Shown here piece after piece: positions 54,973 through 64,000 of a DNA stretch of 64,000 nucleotides. A program made the position numbers and the translations under genes. The stretch is from Propionibacteriaceae bacterium (GTDB lineage Bacteria > Actinomycetota > Actinomycetes > Propionibacteriales > Propionibacteriaceae). Location of the stretch: contig JAITVK010000032.1 of assembly GCA_031285845.1 (NCBI GenBank), positions 1-64,000 of the forward strand, read 5' to 3'. The first letter of the stretch is position 1; the number at the start of each line of letters is the position of its first letter. The notes below the pieces were generated by a model that was given only the letters and a program-made list of their open reading frames with translations, did no database searches and was not told where the DNA came from.

Positions 54973-55695
54973 ATGCTCGAGATTAGACATCTGACAAAGT
55001 CGTACGGGGCTGTCAAAGCGGTCGACGATCTGAGCCTGACGATCGACGATGGCGACATCTTCGGCTTCATCGGCCTCAACGGCGCGGGAAAGACCACAAC
55101 CATCAAAGCCGTCGTCGGGATTCACCCGTTCGACTCCGGCGAGATCCTGATCAACGGGACATCCATCAGCGCCGACCCGATCGCCGCCAAACGACAGTTG
55201 GCGTACATTCCCGACAACCCTGATGTCTATGAGTTCATGACTGGTGGAAAGTACCTCAACTTCGTGGCGGACATTTTCGCCGTCGGCCGTCGAGAGCGTC
55301 AGGAACGGATTGAGAAGTACGCCACTGGCCTCGAGCTGACCGACGATCTGTCGTCACCGATCGGGTCGTACTCCCACGGAATGATGCAGAAACTCGTTGT
55401 CATCGGCGCTTTGATCCACCAACCAAAGTTGCTGGTGTTGGATGAGCCGTTCGTCGGGCTGGATCCGCGAGCCACTTTCGTCCTCAAAGGGTATTTCCGT
55501 GAGATGACCGCCCGCGGGGACTCGATCTTCTTCTCCACCCACGGCCTCGACGTGGCGCAGAGCCTCTGCGACAAGATCGCTATCATCCAAAAAGGGGTGC
55601 TGTTGGAGGCCGGTGCGACCGGACAGATCGTCGGCAAGCAGTCGCTCGAATCGGTGTTCCTGGAGCTGACCGCTGAAGGCGAGCGCGCGCAGTGA
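54973..55695 (+). CDS. ABC transporter ATP-binding protein
   Basis: 240 residues: Walker A in GLNGAGKTTT, signature YSHGMMQKL (a variant of LSGGQ), Walker B LLVLDEPFVGLDP and the switch His in FFSTHGLD. The type drives export-type ABC-2 permeases, and the permease gene follows with a GTGA overlap. The frame is open upstream, but the ATG at 54973 starts the family sequence (MLEIRHLTKSYGAVKAV) and is placed right after a -10 box. Substrate unknown. Confidence 0.92.
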   Translation: MLEIRHLTKSYGAVKAVDDLSLTIDDGDIFGFIGLNGAGKTTTIKAVVGIHPFDSGEILINGTSISADPIAAKRQLAYIPDNPDVYEFMTGGKYLNFVADIFAVGRRERQERIEKYATGLELTDDLSSPIGSYSHGMMQKLVVIGALIHQPKLLVLDEPFVGLDPRATFVLKGYFREMTARGDSIFFSTHGLDVAQSLCDKIAIIQKGVLLEAGATGQIVGKQSLESVFLELTAEGERAQ

Positions 55696-57329
55696 GACGT
55701 ACGCCAGCATCGCTGGCGAGTAGGCCGCGATCTCAATTTTCCGCGCTGACCAGGGTGAACGTCATCATGTCGCTCTATCAGATGAATCTGCTTCGGCGAC
55801 GAGGCAAGTCGAATCGCTCCATCGGCGTGCTGTCGATGTTCGTGATCCTGCTGGCTCTCATCGTCGCCTACAGCACTCTCGTCGCTCACAGTTTGGCTGT
55901 CGCGACTCAGCCGGCCCATCTGGAGTGGCTCGTCTTGGCCTTCGGGCTAGCGTTCGCCAGTTTTCTGATCTTCGTCACCAGCATGTACACCTTCGACGCC
56001 CTGCTGTTCAGCAGCACCGACACTGATCAGCTGTTCGCCTATCCGGTGGCGAAGTGGGTCATCATCGTGAGCAAGATCTCCGGACTCGTGATTCAAAACT
56101 GGATCATGGCGGCTGCGATCTTCCTGCCCTGCGTCGGCGTTTACGCGTACTTCACCCATCCGGGTCCGGTCTTCTACCTCTACGCCGTGATCTGCTGGGT
56201 GATCGTGCCAGGGGTGCCGCTGTGCGCGATGGGCATGGTGTCGTATGTCGTCGGGTTGGTGGCGTCAGGAACCCGTTTCAAACAGTACCTCAACATTGTT
56301 CTGACTCTTGGACTAATGGCTGGACTTATCTTGTCGATCAACGTCGGCCTCCGACGACTAACCGGATCGATCACCAGCGTCGACGTGCTCATGCCGGCAC
56401 TTGAGCGCTACTACCCGCCCATCGGATATGCCGCCAGCGCGATGCGCACCGGTTCCGCCGTCGACCTGCTGATCGCGATCGCCTGGAACATCCTGCCATT
56501 CATCGCCTTGGCTGCCCTAATCGCCCGGTCGTACGCCTCGATTCGCAGTCGTACGGCCACGGCACATCGCTCCCGGACGACGCATGTCGGCTATCAATCC
56601 AACAGTGTGGGTCGCGCCCTACTCCGCAAAGAGGTCGGCCGTCTGCTCGGCTCACCAACGTACCTGCTCAACACCTGCATCGGCGCCCCGCTGCTCGTCG
56701 TCGTCGCGGCTCTCGGCGGAAACCTCGGAAACCAGATGCATGCGGTCGTCGCCCTGCTCGAACACTACGGACTGCCGACCGCTGCCGTGACGCTGATCCT
56801 GTTCGGGTTGGTTCTCAGCATCACCAACACCGCCGCGCCGTCCATCTCCCTCGAAGGGCGCGATCTGTGGATCCTTCAATCGCTGCCCGTCAGCGCCCGA
56901 TCAGTGCTGCGAGCGAAACTGGCGCTGCACTGTCTGCTGATCGGGACTTTCGTCATCGTGGCAGCCATCCTCAGCGGGGTCACGATGAGGACTGGTTTCA
57001 TGGGAATGGTGACCACCGTCGTTCCGTCACTGCTCTTAGTCGGACTGTCCGGCCACCTCGGATTGATCCTCAACTTGAGACACCATGCCTTCGACTTCGC
57101 GAACGACACACAGGTGGTGAAGAGCAGCGCCAGCGTGCTCCTGACCATGCTGTTCATGGCCGTCGTCGTCGTAACCTGTTGCACGGCGTACTGGCTGTTC
57201 GGGACGGTCCTCGGGATCAGCTTCACCGCCTATTGGTGGGGACTGGTCGTCCTGCTCGCTGCGGCCAACGTTGTTGGCCACCACTACCTGATGACCGCTG
57301 GGGTACGACAATTTGAACGCCTCGGGTGA
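55692..57329 (+). CDS. ABC transporter permease, about 12 TMs
   Basis: 545 residues, hydrophobic, with about 12 membrane helices in two halves separated by a basic loop (about 290-310, RSYASIRSRTATAHRSRTTH). The first segments include VLSMFVILLALIVAYSTLVA, and SLEGRDLWILQSLPVSARSVL is a cytoplasmic coupling stretch common in large ABC-2 permeases. GTG start overlapping the ATPase stop. There is no peptidase or bacteriocin gene beside it, so its cargo is not indicated. Confidence 0.85.
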   Translation: MRRTPASLASRPRSQFSALTRVNVIMSLYQMNLLRRRGKSNRSIGVLSMFVILLALIVAYSTLVAHSLAVATQPAHLEWLVLAFGLAFASFLIFVTSMYTFDALLFSSTDTDQLFAYPVAKWVIIVSKISGLVIQNWIMAAAIFLPCVGVYAYFTHPGPVFYLYAVICWVIVPGVPLCAMGMVSYVVGLVASGTRFKQYLNIVLTLGLMAGLILSINVGLRRLTGSITSVDVLMPALERYYPPIGYAASAMRTGSAVDLLIAIAWNILPFIALAALIARSYASIRSRTATAHRSRTTHVGYQSNSVGRALLRKEVGRLLGSPTYLLNTCIGAPLLVVVAALGGNLGNQMHAVVALLEHYGLPTAAVTLILFGLVLSITNTAAPSISLEGRDLWILQSLPVSARSVLRAKLALHCLLIGTFVIVAAILSGVTMRTGFMGMVTTVVPSLLLVGLSGHLGLILNLRHHAFDFANDTQVVKSSASVLLTMLFMAVVVVTCCTAYWLFGTVLGISFTAYWWGLVVLLAAANVVGHHYLMTAGVRQFERLG

Positions 57330-57387
57330 GGGGCCGAGGCGGGGTCGGGTCTGCGACGGCGCGTCCCGCGCGGCGGCGATCCTGATT

Positions 57388-57993
57388 CTACGAGGTGGTG
57401 TTGACCACCCGTCGCCCTTCGAATGCGCGGCCCAATGTGATCTCGTCGGCGTACTCTAAATCGCCGCCGACAGGCAGCCCCGAGGCCAGGCGGGAAATCT
57501 GCAGACCGAGCGGAGCCAACAGCCGGGTGATGTACGTCGCGGTGACCTCGCCTTCGGTGTTCGGATTCGTGGCGACGATGATCTCCGTGACGGAGCCATC
57601 CTCCAGACGATGGACGAGTTCGCGAATGTGGAGGTCGGCCGGGCCGCGGTTGTCGATCGGGGAGATCGACCCGCCGAGAACGTGATACAACCCGCGAAAT
57701 TCCCGGGTCCGCTCGATCGCGACGATGTCTTTCGACTCCTCCACAACACAGATCGTTGTCCGGTCGCGCCGAGGGTCGCGACAGATGCGGCAGACCTCGT
57801 CCTCGGTCGCGTTGAAACACACCTGGCAGAACTTGACCGTCTGTTTCGCATGAATGATCGCGTCGGCCAGCGACTTGACGTCCGCCGCGTCAGCGTCGAG
57901 CAGGAAGAACGCGATACGTTGGGCGCCCTTCGGCCCGATGCCGGGCAATCGGCTCAACTCCGCGATGAGGTCTTGGATCGCACCGTCGTACAC
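57388..57993 (-). CDS. recR: Recombination protein RecR
   Basis: 201 residues, acts with RecO and RecF to load RecA on gapped DNA. It has a helix-hairpin-helix ([20 protein letters not shown]), a four-Cys zinc finger (CQVC and CRIC pairs), a TOPRIM domain ([17 protein letters not shown]) and the C-terminal [17 protein letters not shown] start at 57993 is preferred: GGGAG lies 4 nt upstream and the family begins [10 protein letters not shown]; an ATG 12 codons earlier is also in frame. ybaB, usually between dnaX and recR, is missing. Confidence 0.94.
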   Translation of the reverse strand: MYDGAIQDLIAELSRLPGIGPKGAQRIAFFLLDADAADVKSLADAIIHAKQTVKFCQVCFNATEDEVCRICRDPRRDRTTICVVEESKDIVAIERTREFRGLYHVLGGSISPIDNRGPADLHIRELVHRLEDGSVTEIIVATNPNTEGEVTATYITRLLAPLGLQISRLASGLPVGGDLEYADEITLGRAFEGRRVVNTTS

Positions 57994-58862
57994 AAAACTC
58001 CCGTCCGTGCCTCGCCCGATCGTACGCACCCGGAGTGGTGGGTCGATCAGCGAGGTTCGCTCACACCTTAGCGCCTACCTCTGACATCTTTCGCCGCGAA
58101 ACCCCGACGGGGCGCGGAGCAGGCTGTCGTCTCTGACGCGCTGAATTCAGTCAAGAGGCGAAACCCCGACGGGGCGCGGGCCAGGCGGGGCGCGGACACG
58201 GTTCAGTGGGCGCGAACACGGTTCAGGGGACGCGGAGCAGCCGGGGCGCGGACACGGTTCACGCCCCACGCAGGCCTGGGTACGGAGGGACGGAGGTACG
58301 AACATGCGGCCGAGGACGAAGCGCCTCCCCGGGACACGGCGCGGAACACGGCACGGGGCCCCAGGGCAGAGCTCACCATGCGCCCGGGGTGGAACGGAGC
58401 AGGAGCCGGGGCTGAGCTCAGCAGGGTGGACCTCGCCACGGGACAGGTTCTTATCCTGACAGTCAGAATGGAACAATATCGACCTGATTTCGGCGGCGCG
58501 AACGGTTTGGTATGGGTTTCAGAGGTGTTCAGGCCGATCCCGGGCTCAAAACCCACACCAAATCGTGCGAGAGGTCTCTGAATGGTCGATTTTGCGCGGC
58601 TATCGTTTGGTACGAGGTCGGTCTGAGCACGACGCCTCCGTGAGCGACTCCGCTCATGACCGCACACGTGCACGGACGGGACGCGCGGTCGACCGTGAGC
58701 GGACCGCGAGTCTCGGTCCAGAACCCCGGCTCATTCCTTGGCCGAGGCACGGACGGAACGCCAGTCGTACGGTCCCAGGAAGCACGCCCTCCGGACGCCT
58801 CGCCCCACCGGCGACAAGGGCGCACCGTCAGGGTGGACCAGAACCACCGCGATGACCGCATA
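57994..58862. repeat. 869-bp repeat-rich gap between recR and dnaX
   Basis: No gene is recognised. GCGAAACCCCGACGGGGCGCGG occurs at 58096-58117 and 58158-58179; CGCGGACACGGTTCA or a one-base variant at 58191, 58211 and 58247; and a long hairpin pairs 58503-58519 with 58549-58565 (17 bp with one wobble and one mismatch). GTCGATTTTGCGC (58585-58597) is shared with the region after mutM. Confidence 0.65.
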
Positions 58863-61800
58863 TCAGCGCCGACGCGGGGAGCGGCCAGGCTCGACTTGCT
58901 CCTCTTTGACAAGCTCGGCGGCGAACAACTCCACCACCAGTTCCTCGGCTTGATCACCAGGATTTGTGACGACGATATCATCGGGCGAGGGTTCGTCTGA
59001 CTCATTGATAAAGCCGTTGTCTGTAGTCGAAGAGCCAGGGTCGCCGTCGCGAGCCTCTGGTCGACCGGTCGAATCGGTGGCCGCACGACTGCGACCGCGA
59101 CTCCGCGCATCCGACGCGGACGCGGACTGACGACTCGCCTTTGACTTCGGTGGAACCCGTTTCAATTCCGGGCTGCCAGGTTCGCCGTCGCTAGGGCGCC
59201 GAGTGTCCACCGCGGTCATCGCCTGACCGGCTTTGGGTCGCGGCGGCCCATCGGGTTCGGGCGCGGCTGACTGGTCGCCCGTACGCCTGACCGTGTCGGG
59301 GGTTTGATGTGATAACGATCCCGGACCGCCAGGCTTGGCCGCGGGACTGCTCACGTCCGCGGAAGTTGGGGTGTCCGAGGAGCCGCCTGGCACGCCTTGA
59401 CCACCACTCCTCGAACCGGGGACAGGGCGGCTCGCCGCATCCGAATCTGCGGCTGGCTCGTCGTCGACCAACGCTGACCCTGTCATCCCCTCATGGGTTG
59501 GAGGGGTGGCGACACCGGTCGGCGTCCCCTCATGGGTGGGGGGTGTCCCGACACCGGTCGGCGTCGTCTCATGCGCCGGAGCGGTCGGCGTCCCCTCATG
59601 GGTTGGAGGGGTCACGGCCAGAGTTGGCGTCGCGCCGGGACGGCCCATCCCGGGGGCGGCCACGGACAGGATCGCCGTGCGACCATCGGCCGGAATCGGC
59701 TCGTTCTCCAACCGCGCACGAACCAGAACCGTCGCGCCTAGTTCGGACAGGATCGCCTGCGCCACATGGTCTTCGCCACCCGCACGGTTGAAGTTGTCCC
59801 GTGCGCCCGCGTCGCTGAAAGTCAGCCACAGCGCGGTGTTGTTCAACTGCGTCACCGTGGCGTACTGGGTCAAAATCATCCAAATGTAGCGCCGCCCCGA
59901 ACTGACCCGCTTCAAGACGTTCGGCCAGCTGCGACGGATGTCTTCCGTCGTCAGCGCCAGACTCCCGGGTCCGACTGACGCACCCGCAGGTGTGGAGCCG
60001 GTCGCCTCGAGTCGACCCGCGTCACCTCGAGCCGCGTCACCTCGACCCTCAGTCGATTCGCCGGAAGTACGACCGCCCGTGGGTCCTGCGACAGACTCCC
60101 GCCAGCCATCTGATGATGGTACGGTGTCACGCGCCCTAGTCGCTGATGGCTCAGCGGAGGCAAGACCAACCGCCTCACCACCATCGACCGACATCGCTGC
60201 GCCGACGTGGTCACCCGTCTCCCCTCGCCCGGCCTCACCGCCAACGACTGCTGACGCTCCCGCGCCCCGCTCGTCGACGGGAGGCACTCCGTGATGCGCG
60301 CCGGAATGGTGTCCTCGTCCGGCGACCCCGGTGTCGCTCGGCTGGCTCGGGGTGCGCCGTGCCTCATCCGTACCAGACCCGGACTCTCGTACGCTCATCG
60401 GACGACCGGGACTCTCATGAACGCCACCGCGAGCACCGGGAACGGAACCGGTCGATCGCTCCGACTCTGACGCTCCCCCTCCGGGCGCGGGCTCGGACGA
60501 CCGATCCACCCGGGAGCCAGATGACTGACCCGCGCCAGAAACAGCCCCGCGCCCAGACGATCGCTCGGCCACACTCCCGCGCCCAGACACCCCACTCGGC
60601 TCTCCCGAAGCGGCGACACTCGACGATTGCCCGGACCCCTGGTCAGTGATCCCGAGTCGCCGTTCCAATCGCTCCAAACGAGCATGGATGCCGCGCTCAC
60701 CGGAATCGGCGCCGGGTAGCAAAATGCGGGCGCACATCAACTCCAGTTGCAGCCGCGGCGCCGTCGTACCCCTCATGGCGACCAATCCTGCGGCGAGCAC
60801 TTCGGCGGCCCGAGTCAACGACCCGATGCCGATCGCCTTGGCTTGAACCGCGTATCGGTCACCCTGGTCTTCGGGCACGTCGATCAGCCCTGTGGCCAAC
60901 GCGTCGGGCACTGCGGCCACGATGACGAGGTCGCGCAGCCGCGTGAGCAGATCCTCGGTGAAGCGTCGCGGGTCTTGGCCGGTCTCGATCACCTTGTCGA
61001 CGCCCGCGAAAACCCCGCTGGCGTCATCGGCGGCGATCGCGTCGACTACTGAATCCAACAGCGAATCGGGGGTGTAGCCGAGCAGCGCGGCCGCTTGCGC
61101 GTACCCAACGCCCGCCTCGGGCGCGCCGCCGAACAGCTGGTCGAGAATCGACAACGAGTCTCGGACGGAGCCGCCGCCGGCTCGTACGACCATGGGAAGA
61201 ACCCCGGTCTCGACGCTGACATGTTCCTCTTCGCAAATGGTCGACAGGAAGGCCGCCATCGTCTTCGGTGGAATGAGTCGGAACGGATAATGATGGGTCC
61301 TCGACCGGATCGTGCCAATGACTTTCTCCGGCTCGGTCGTCGCGAAGATGAATTTGACATGCGGTGGCGGCTCTTCAACTAGTTTCAATAGTGCGTTGAA
61401 ACCCTGCGGCGACACCATATGGGCCTCGTCGACGATGTAGATCTTGTAGCGGGAGTGGACCGGGGCGAAGAAAGCCCGTTCCCGCAAATCACGAGCGTCA
61501 TCGACTCCACCATGAGAGGCGGCGTCAATCTCGATGACATCGATCGAGCCGGGACCGCCACGCCCCAGATCACGACAAGACTGGCAAACCCCACACGGAT
61601 TCGGTGTCGGCCCCTGCTCGCAGTTGAGCGACCGGGCGAGGATTCGAGCGGATGACGTCTTGCCGCAGCCGCGCGGCCCAGAAAAAAGGTACGCATGGTT
61701 GACGCGGTTGTTCGCCAGCGCCCGCTGCAGTGGCGCAGTGACGTGTTCTTGCCCGATGACTTCGGAAAACACCTCCGGACGATAGCGGCGATACAAGGCC

Positions 61801-61958
61801 ATCGGTTCCGTGGGATCAGCCGAGTCGCCCACCGGCATCGGGTCCTCGCCCAACTCGCGAGCCGCCTCACGCGCGGCGGCGACCTCGTCGAACAGACCAG
61901 GCCCGTCCTGGGGGAAGAACTCGGGCCCGCCCTCACCTTCCTCGCGCTCGTCATCCAT
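58863..61958 (-). CDS. dnaX: DNA polymerase III subunit gamma/tau
   Basis: 1031 residues. The clamp-loader AAA+ domain (about 45-400) has Walker A GPRGCGKTSSARIL, zinc Cys residues (CGVCQSC), Walker B YIVDEAHM and sensor 1 IFATTEPEKV. A domain-III collar follows, then a long Ser/Gly/Pro-rich linker and a conserved tau segment near 680-760 (DIRRSWPNVLKRV). The last part is low complexity with 13-residue repeats. The start at 61958 (MDDEREEG) is supported by a TAGTCT -10 box 7 nt upstream; two earlier in-frame Mets would be before that promoter. Confidence 0.95.
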   Translation of the reverse strand: MDDEREEGEGGPEFFPQDGPGLFDEVAAAREAARELGEDPMPVGDSADPTEPMALYRRYRPEVFSEVIGQEHVTAPLQRALANNRVNHAYLFSGPRGCGKTSSARILARSLNCEQGPTPNPCGVCQSCRDLGRGGPGSIDVIEIDAASHGGVDDARDLRERAFFAPVHSRYKIYIVDEAHMVSPQGFNALLKLVEEPPPHVKFIFATTEPEKVIGTIRSRTHHYPFRLIPPKTMAAFLSTICEEEHVSVETGVLPMVVRAGGGSVRDSLSILDQLFGGAPEAGVGYAQAAALLGYTPDSLLDSVVDAIAADDASGVFAGVDKVIETGQDPRRFTEDLLTRLRDLVIVAAVPDALATGLIDVPEDQGDRYAVQAKAIGIGSLTRAAEVLAAGLVAMRGTTAPRLQLELMCARILLPGADSGERGIHARLERLERRLGITDQGSGQSSSVAASGEPSGVSGRGSVAERSSGRGAVSGAGQSSGSRVDRSSEPAPGGGASESERSTGSVPGARGGVHESPGRPMSVRESGSGTDEARRTPSQPSDTGVAGRGHHSGAHHGVPPVDERGAGASAVVGGEAGRGETGDHVGAAMSVDGGEAVGLASAEPSATRARDTVPSSDGWRESVAGPTGGRTSGESTEGRGDAARGDAGRLEATGSTPAGASVGPGSLALTTEDIRRSWPNVLKRVSSGRRYIWMILTQYATVTQLNNTALWLTFSDAGARDNFNRAGGEDHVAQAILSELGATVLVRARLENEPIPADGRTAILSVAAPGMGRPGATPTLAVTPPTHEGTPTAPAHETTPTGVGTPPTHEGTPTGVATPPTHEGMTGSALVDDEPAADSDAASRPVPGSRSGGQGVPGGSSDTPTSADVSSPAAKPGGPGSLSHQTPDTVRRTGDQSAAPEPDGPPRPKAGQAMTAVDTRRPSDGEPGSPELKRVPPKSKASRQSASASDARSRGRSRAATDSTGRPEARDGDPGSSTTDNGFINESDEPSPDDIVVTNPGDQAEELVVELFAAELVKEEQVEPGRSPRRR
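59486..59619 (-). repeat. 39-bp tandem repeats in the dnaX linker
   Basis: Units at 59486-59524, 59525-59563, a shortened 59564-59590 and 59591-59619 encode PTHEGTPT-type repeats. All lengths are multiples of 3 or keep the frame. Confidence 0.75.
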
Positions 61959-61965
61959 GGGTACA

Positions 61966-61971
61966 AGACTA
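61966..61971 (-). promoter_or_regulatory. -10 box TAGTCT, leaderless dnaX
   Basis: On the minus strand TAGTCT ends 7 nt before ATG 61958. Confidence 0.5.
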
Positions 61972-62681
61972 GGGTCTGTCTGCGACATTTCGCCAGCGTC
62001 TTTCAGTGCGTACGCGACCGCACCGACTCCCCAGCGAAGCACATCCCGTACGTCATCCGTACGCCCCGACTCCCCAGACCCATCCTCGTCGTGGACATAT
62101 TCGTCTCACCATGCAACCCAACCCTTGAGGATTCTCGTCGCGAAGAGCGACAATGGATGTGACCGAACAAGAGGTTGAGCCGATTGGTGCTTCGGACAAG
62201 GCAGTAGCTCCGGAGGCCGCGCGTCAGGCAGGTGTCCTTTCCCCGCTTGCGTACGGGACCACTCACTCGATGGGACCCGGTCCGTTGAGCCAGGCGGCAT
62301 GACCTCACATGATGGACGGTCGGCGGTGTGATCAGCGTTTCCCCGTGGAACTGGACTAGGTCGGTCGTCCATCCCAGTCGCCGCACGGGGCCGTGACATG
62401 TTTCGTCTCCTAGACAGGTCGCGGTGACACCAGGACCATCCAGAGAACAGGCGGGAGAGAGGGATCCCGTATGAATACCCCCGCTCGTGGTTCCTCTCCC
62501 CCGCCCCCCTTCTTCGCGTCCCGTTTCAGTCGCCGGTGAGCCGAGCCAAAACGTTGGACCGACCCGAAGCTGCAGTCGCCCCCGACTGCGTCGGTCGTCG
62601 GAGGCTCCGTTCCAGCAGACAGCCGCGAACCCACAGGCCGTAGCCCCGTCGCCGCAGCGCGACCAGCGAAAGGGAATCCCC
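61972..62681. other. 710-bp intergenic region upstream of dnaX
   Basis: No convincing gene. I looked for the SRP RNA or tRNA-Ser often found beside dnaX and saw neither the GGAAG-AGCA loop nor a tRNA T-arm. Open frames here lack motifs and ribosome sites. Confidence 0.5.
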
Positions 62682-63452
62682 ATGCCCACCACATCACGAT
62701 CAGATTTATATAGTCAACGATTCGTCGGCAAGACCGCCGTCGTCACGGGGGCAGGATCCGGCATCGGACTTGCCACGGCTGAGATGATCATCGAAGACGG
62801 AGGCCAAGTGGTCGCCGTCGATTTGGTCCGCGAACGTCTAGCCGACGCCCAGGCCCGACTGGGCTCCTCCTACATCCCCCATCCCATCGACATCACTGTT
62901 CCTGGCGCGGCCGACGAGGTCGTCACCCACGCCGGTCGTCCGATCGACATTCTGGTGAACAACGCCGGAATCATGGACGGCTTCTTGCCGGCCGCCGAGG
63001 TCGACGACGCCACCTGGGATCGGGTGCTGGCGGTGAACACGACAGCGATGATGCGTTTCTGCCGCGCGGCCATTCCGCTGATGATTCGTCAAGGCCATGG
63101 CGCGATCGTCAACGTGTCATCCGAAGCCAGCCTCAGGATTTGCGCTGGAATCGCCTACACGGCGTCCAAACATGCCGTGAACGGGATCACGAAACACATC
63201 GCGGCGATCTACGCGTCAGCGGGCATCCGCTGCAACGCCGTCGCCCCCGGCAGCGTACGGACAAATGTCGGCGGAGCCTTCAAGTCCGAGGTGGCGGCCC
63301 ACCGGCTGAACCCGATCATGGCCGCGACAGTGCCCGAAGCGGCCGAGCCTGAACTGCTCGCCCGCGCGATCTGCTTCCTGGCCGACGACTACGGCGCGAA
63401 ACACATCAACGGAGTCATCCTCCCAGTCGACGCAGGGTGGTCCGTCGTCTGA
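62682..63452 (+). CDS. Short-chain dehydrogenase/reductase
   Basis: 256 residues with the classical SDR motifs: TGAGSGIG, VVAVDL (Asp suggests NAD), LVNNAGIMDG, catalytic Ser in VNVSSEASL and YTASK, and the C-terminal INGVILPVDAGWSV. ATG 62682 has AAAGGG upstream. Substrate unknown; it stands alone before a GlpT/UhpT-type transporter, separated by a strong hairpin. Confidence 0.9.
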   Translation: MPTTSRSDLYSQRFVGKTAVVTGAGSGIGLATAEMIIEDGGQVVAVDLVRERLADAQARLGSSYIPHPIDITVPGAADEVVTHAGRPIDILVNNAGIMDGFLPAAEVDDATWDRVLAVNTTAMMRFCRAAIPLMIRQGHGAIVNVSSEASLRICAGIAYTASKHAVNGITKHIAAIYASAGIRCNAVAPGSVRTNVGGAFKSEVAAHRLNPIMAATVPEAAEPELLARAICFLADDYGAKHINGVILPVDAGWSVV

Positions 63453-63461
63453 GAGTCCCCA

Positions 63462-63499
63462 GCCCTGACGGACCGTCCGATACTGCGGTCCGTCAGGGC
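63462..63499 (+). terminator. 14-bp hairpin after the SDR gene
   Basis: GCCCTGACGGACCG (63462-63475) pairs perfectly with 63486-63499 around a 10-nt loop, 9 nt after the stop. No U-run, as with the nifJ hairpin. Confidence 0.75.
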
Positions 63500-63747
63500 G
63501 TCCCGCTTCGCGTCTTGGCCCGCACGGCCCTGTGTCTCGGGGGGCGACCTGCCCCGGTCGACACCGCGCTGACTGATGGCACGGTACGCCGCCAGGTCTC
63601 GGGAGCGCGCCACACCTCACCCACACCACTGACAGCTCGCGCGACCTCCATCTAGATTTCGTCGCTATTTCATGTTAGGTTGTCCTCACAGCATCGTTCA
63701 ATCGCCGGCGAAGCCGCTGAGAGTGAACATCGTCAAAGGAGAACCGC

Positions 63748-64000
63748 ATGTCGACACCCGATCACCCGACGCCTCCCGTCTCCAAGGGCATCTTCGCCTG
63801 GCTAGCTGCGCCGCCACCACTCGTGCCCGCGCTCTCAGAGGCCGAAGCTCGTCGAATCTACCCGAGCAAAAGACTGCAAGTCTTCCTCGGCATCTTTTTC
63901 GGGTACGCCGCCTTCTACCTGATTCGGAACAATGTCTCGCTGGTGGCTGCGATTCTCAACGACGAGGCGGGATTGTCGAAGACGGGCATCGGCATCATCG
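63748..64000 (+). CDS. Organophosphate:phosphate antiporter (GlpT/UhpT family), N-terminal part
   Basis: 84 codons are visible and the gene runs past the window edge. The start has AAAGGAG 7 nt upstream. After a polar N-terminus (SEAEARRIYPSKRLQVF) comes the first TM with the family pattern FLGIFFGYAAFYLIRNNVSL and LNDEAGLSKTGIGII. Such MFS antiporters take up glycerol-3-phosphate or hexose phosphates in exchange for phosphate. Which one cannot be told from this piece. Confidence 0.8.
   Translation, partial: MSTPDHPTPPVSKGIFAWLAAPPPLVPALSEAEARRIYPSKRLQVFLGIFFGYAAFYLIRNNVSLVAAILNDEAGLSKTGIGII

Noticed and set aside
59486..59619. CRISPR-like repeats in dnaX
   Set aside because: They are tandem without spacers and encode a low-complexity linker.
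61972..62681. SRP RNA or tRNA-Ser expected near dnaX
   Set aside because: The conserved SRP loop and tRNA signatures were looked for by eye and not found; a covariance search would be decisive.

Overview
The window is high-GC DNA (about 60-65% by eye) from an actinobacterium. The strongest clues are gyrB-gyrA followed by a DUF3566 membrane protein, a DUF6049 protein overlapping a MurJ-pseudokinase fusion, a long actinobacterial dnaX with a repeat-rich linker, and many promoters whose TANNNT -10 box sits only 6-7 nt before the start codon (leaderless mRNAs). Pyruvate:ferredoxin oxidoreductase and a Firmicutes-style FabT/FabK fatty-acid cluster suggest an anaerobic or facultative organism; a propionibacterium-like host is plausible but not proven. 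No rRNA, tRNA, CRISPR array or intact insertion sequence was seen.

Layout: the end of a Thr/Pro-repeat surface protein (1-654); a two-component pair (745-2827) divergent from a GH1 beta-glucosidase; DUF3566-gyrA-gyrB on the minus strand (4552-10364); a gene-free kilobase with a duplicated hairpin; EcsC-family, RRM RNA-binding and small unknown genes (11497-13358); the type II fatty-acid synthesis operon fabT-fabH-acpP-fabK-fabD-fabG-fabF-fabZ, with a phosphopantetheinyl transferase just upstream (13571-20852, minus strand); two base-excision DNA glycosylases, mutM and a 3-methyladenine glycosylase (20867-23064); the cell-envelope pair DUF6049-murJ (23136-29656); trmO; and a small accessory island (about 30300-33700) with a toxin-antitoxin relic, a frameshifted pentapeptide-repeat membrane protein and an intact PIN toxin-antitoxin pair.

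The second half holds a divergent MurT-GatD-amino acid racemase cluster and a class A PBP (33721-39928); a membrane protein; a thioredoxin under a CsoR/CstR-like operator; a GltD-like flavoprotein with NifJ (42532-47869); a sugar or polyol catabolic locus (APC permease, SDR, FGGY kinase and DeoR regulator on the minus strand, divergent from a BtpA-family protein and an inositol-monophosphatase-like protein; 48059-54788); an ABC exporter pair; recR and dnaX with no ybaB between them; an SDR; and the start of a GlpT/UhpT-type antiporter at the right edge.

Themes: the fab operon with its own regulator and ACP-activating enzyme forms a self-contained lipid module resembling that of lactic acid bacteria and clostridia. 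MurJ, the class A PBP and the MurT/GatD/racemase genes concern peptidoglycan precursors, but the GatD homologue has lost both catalytic residues, so the reaction of that cluster is open. NifJ with the GltD-like protein links pyruvate oxidation to ferredoxin and probably NADPH. The DeoR-controlled locus has two copies of the same TGTGA-N5-TCACA palindrome and is a clear regulon of unknown substrate.
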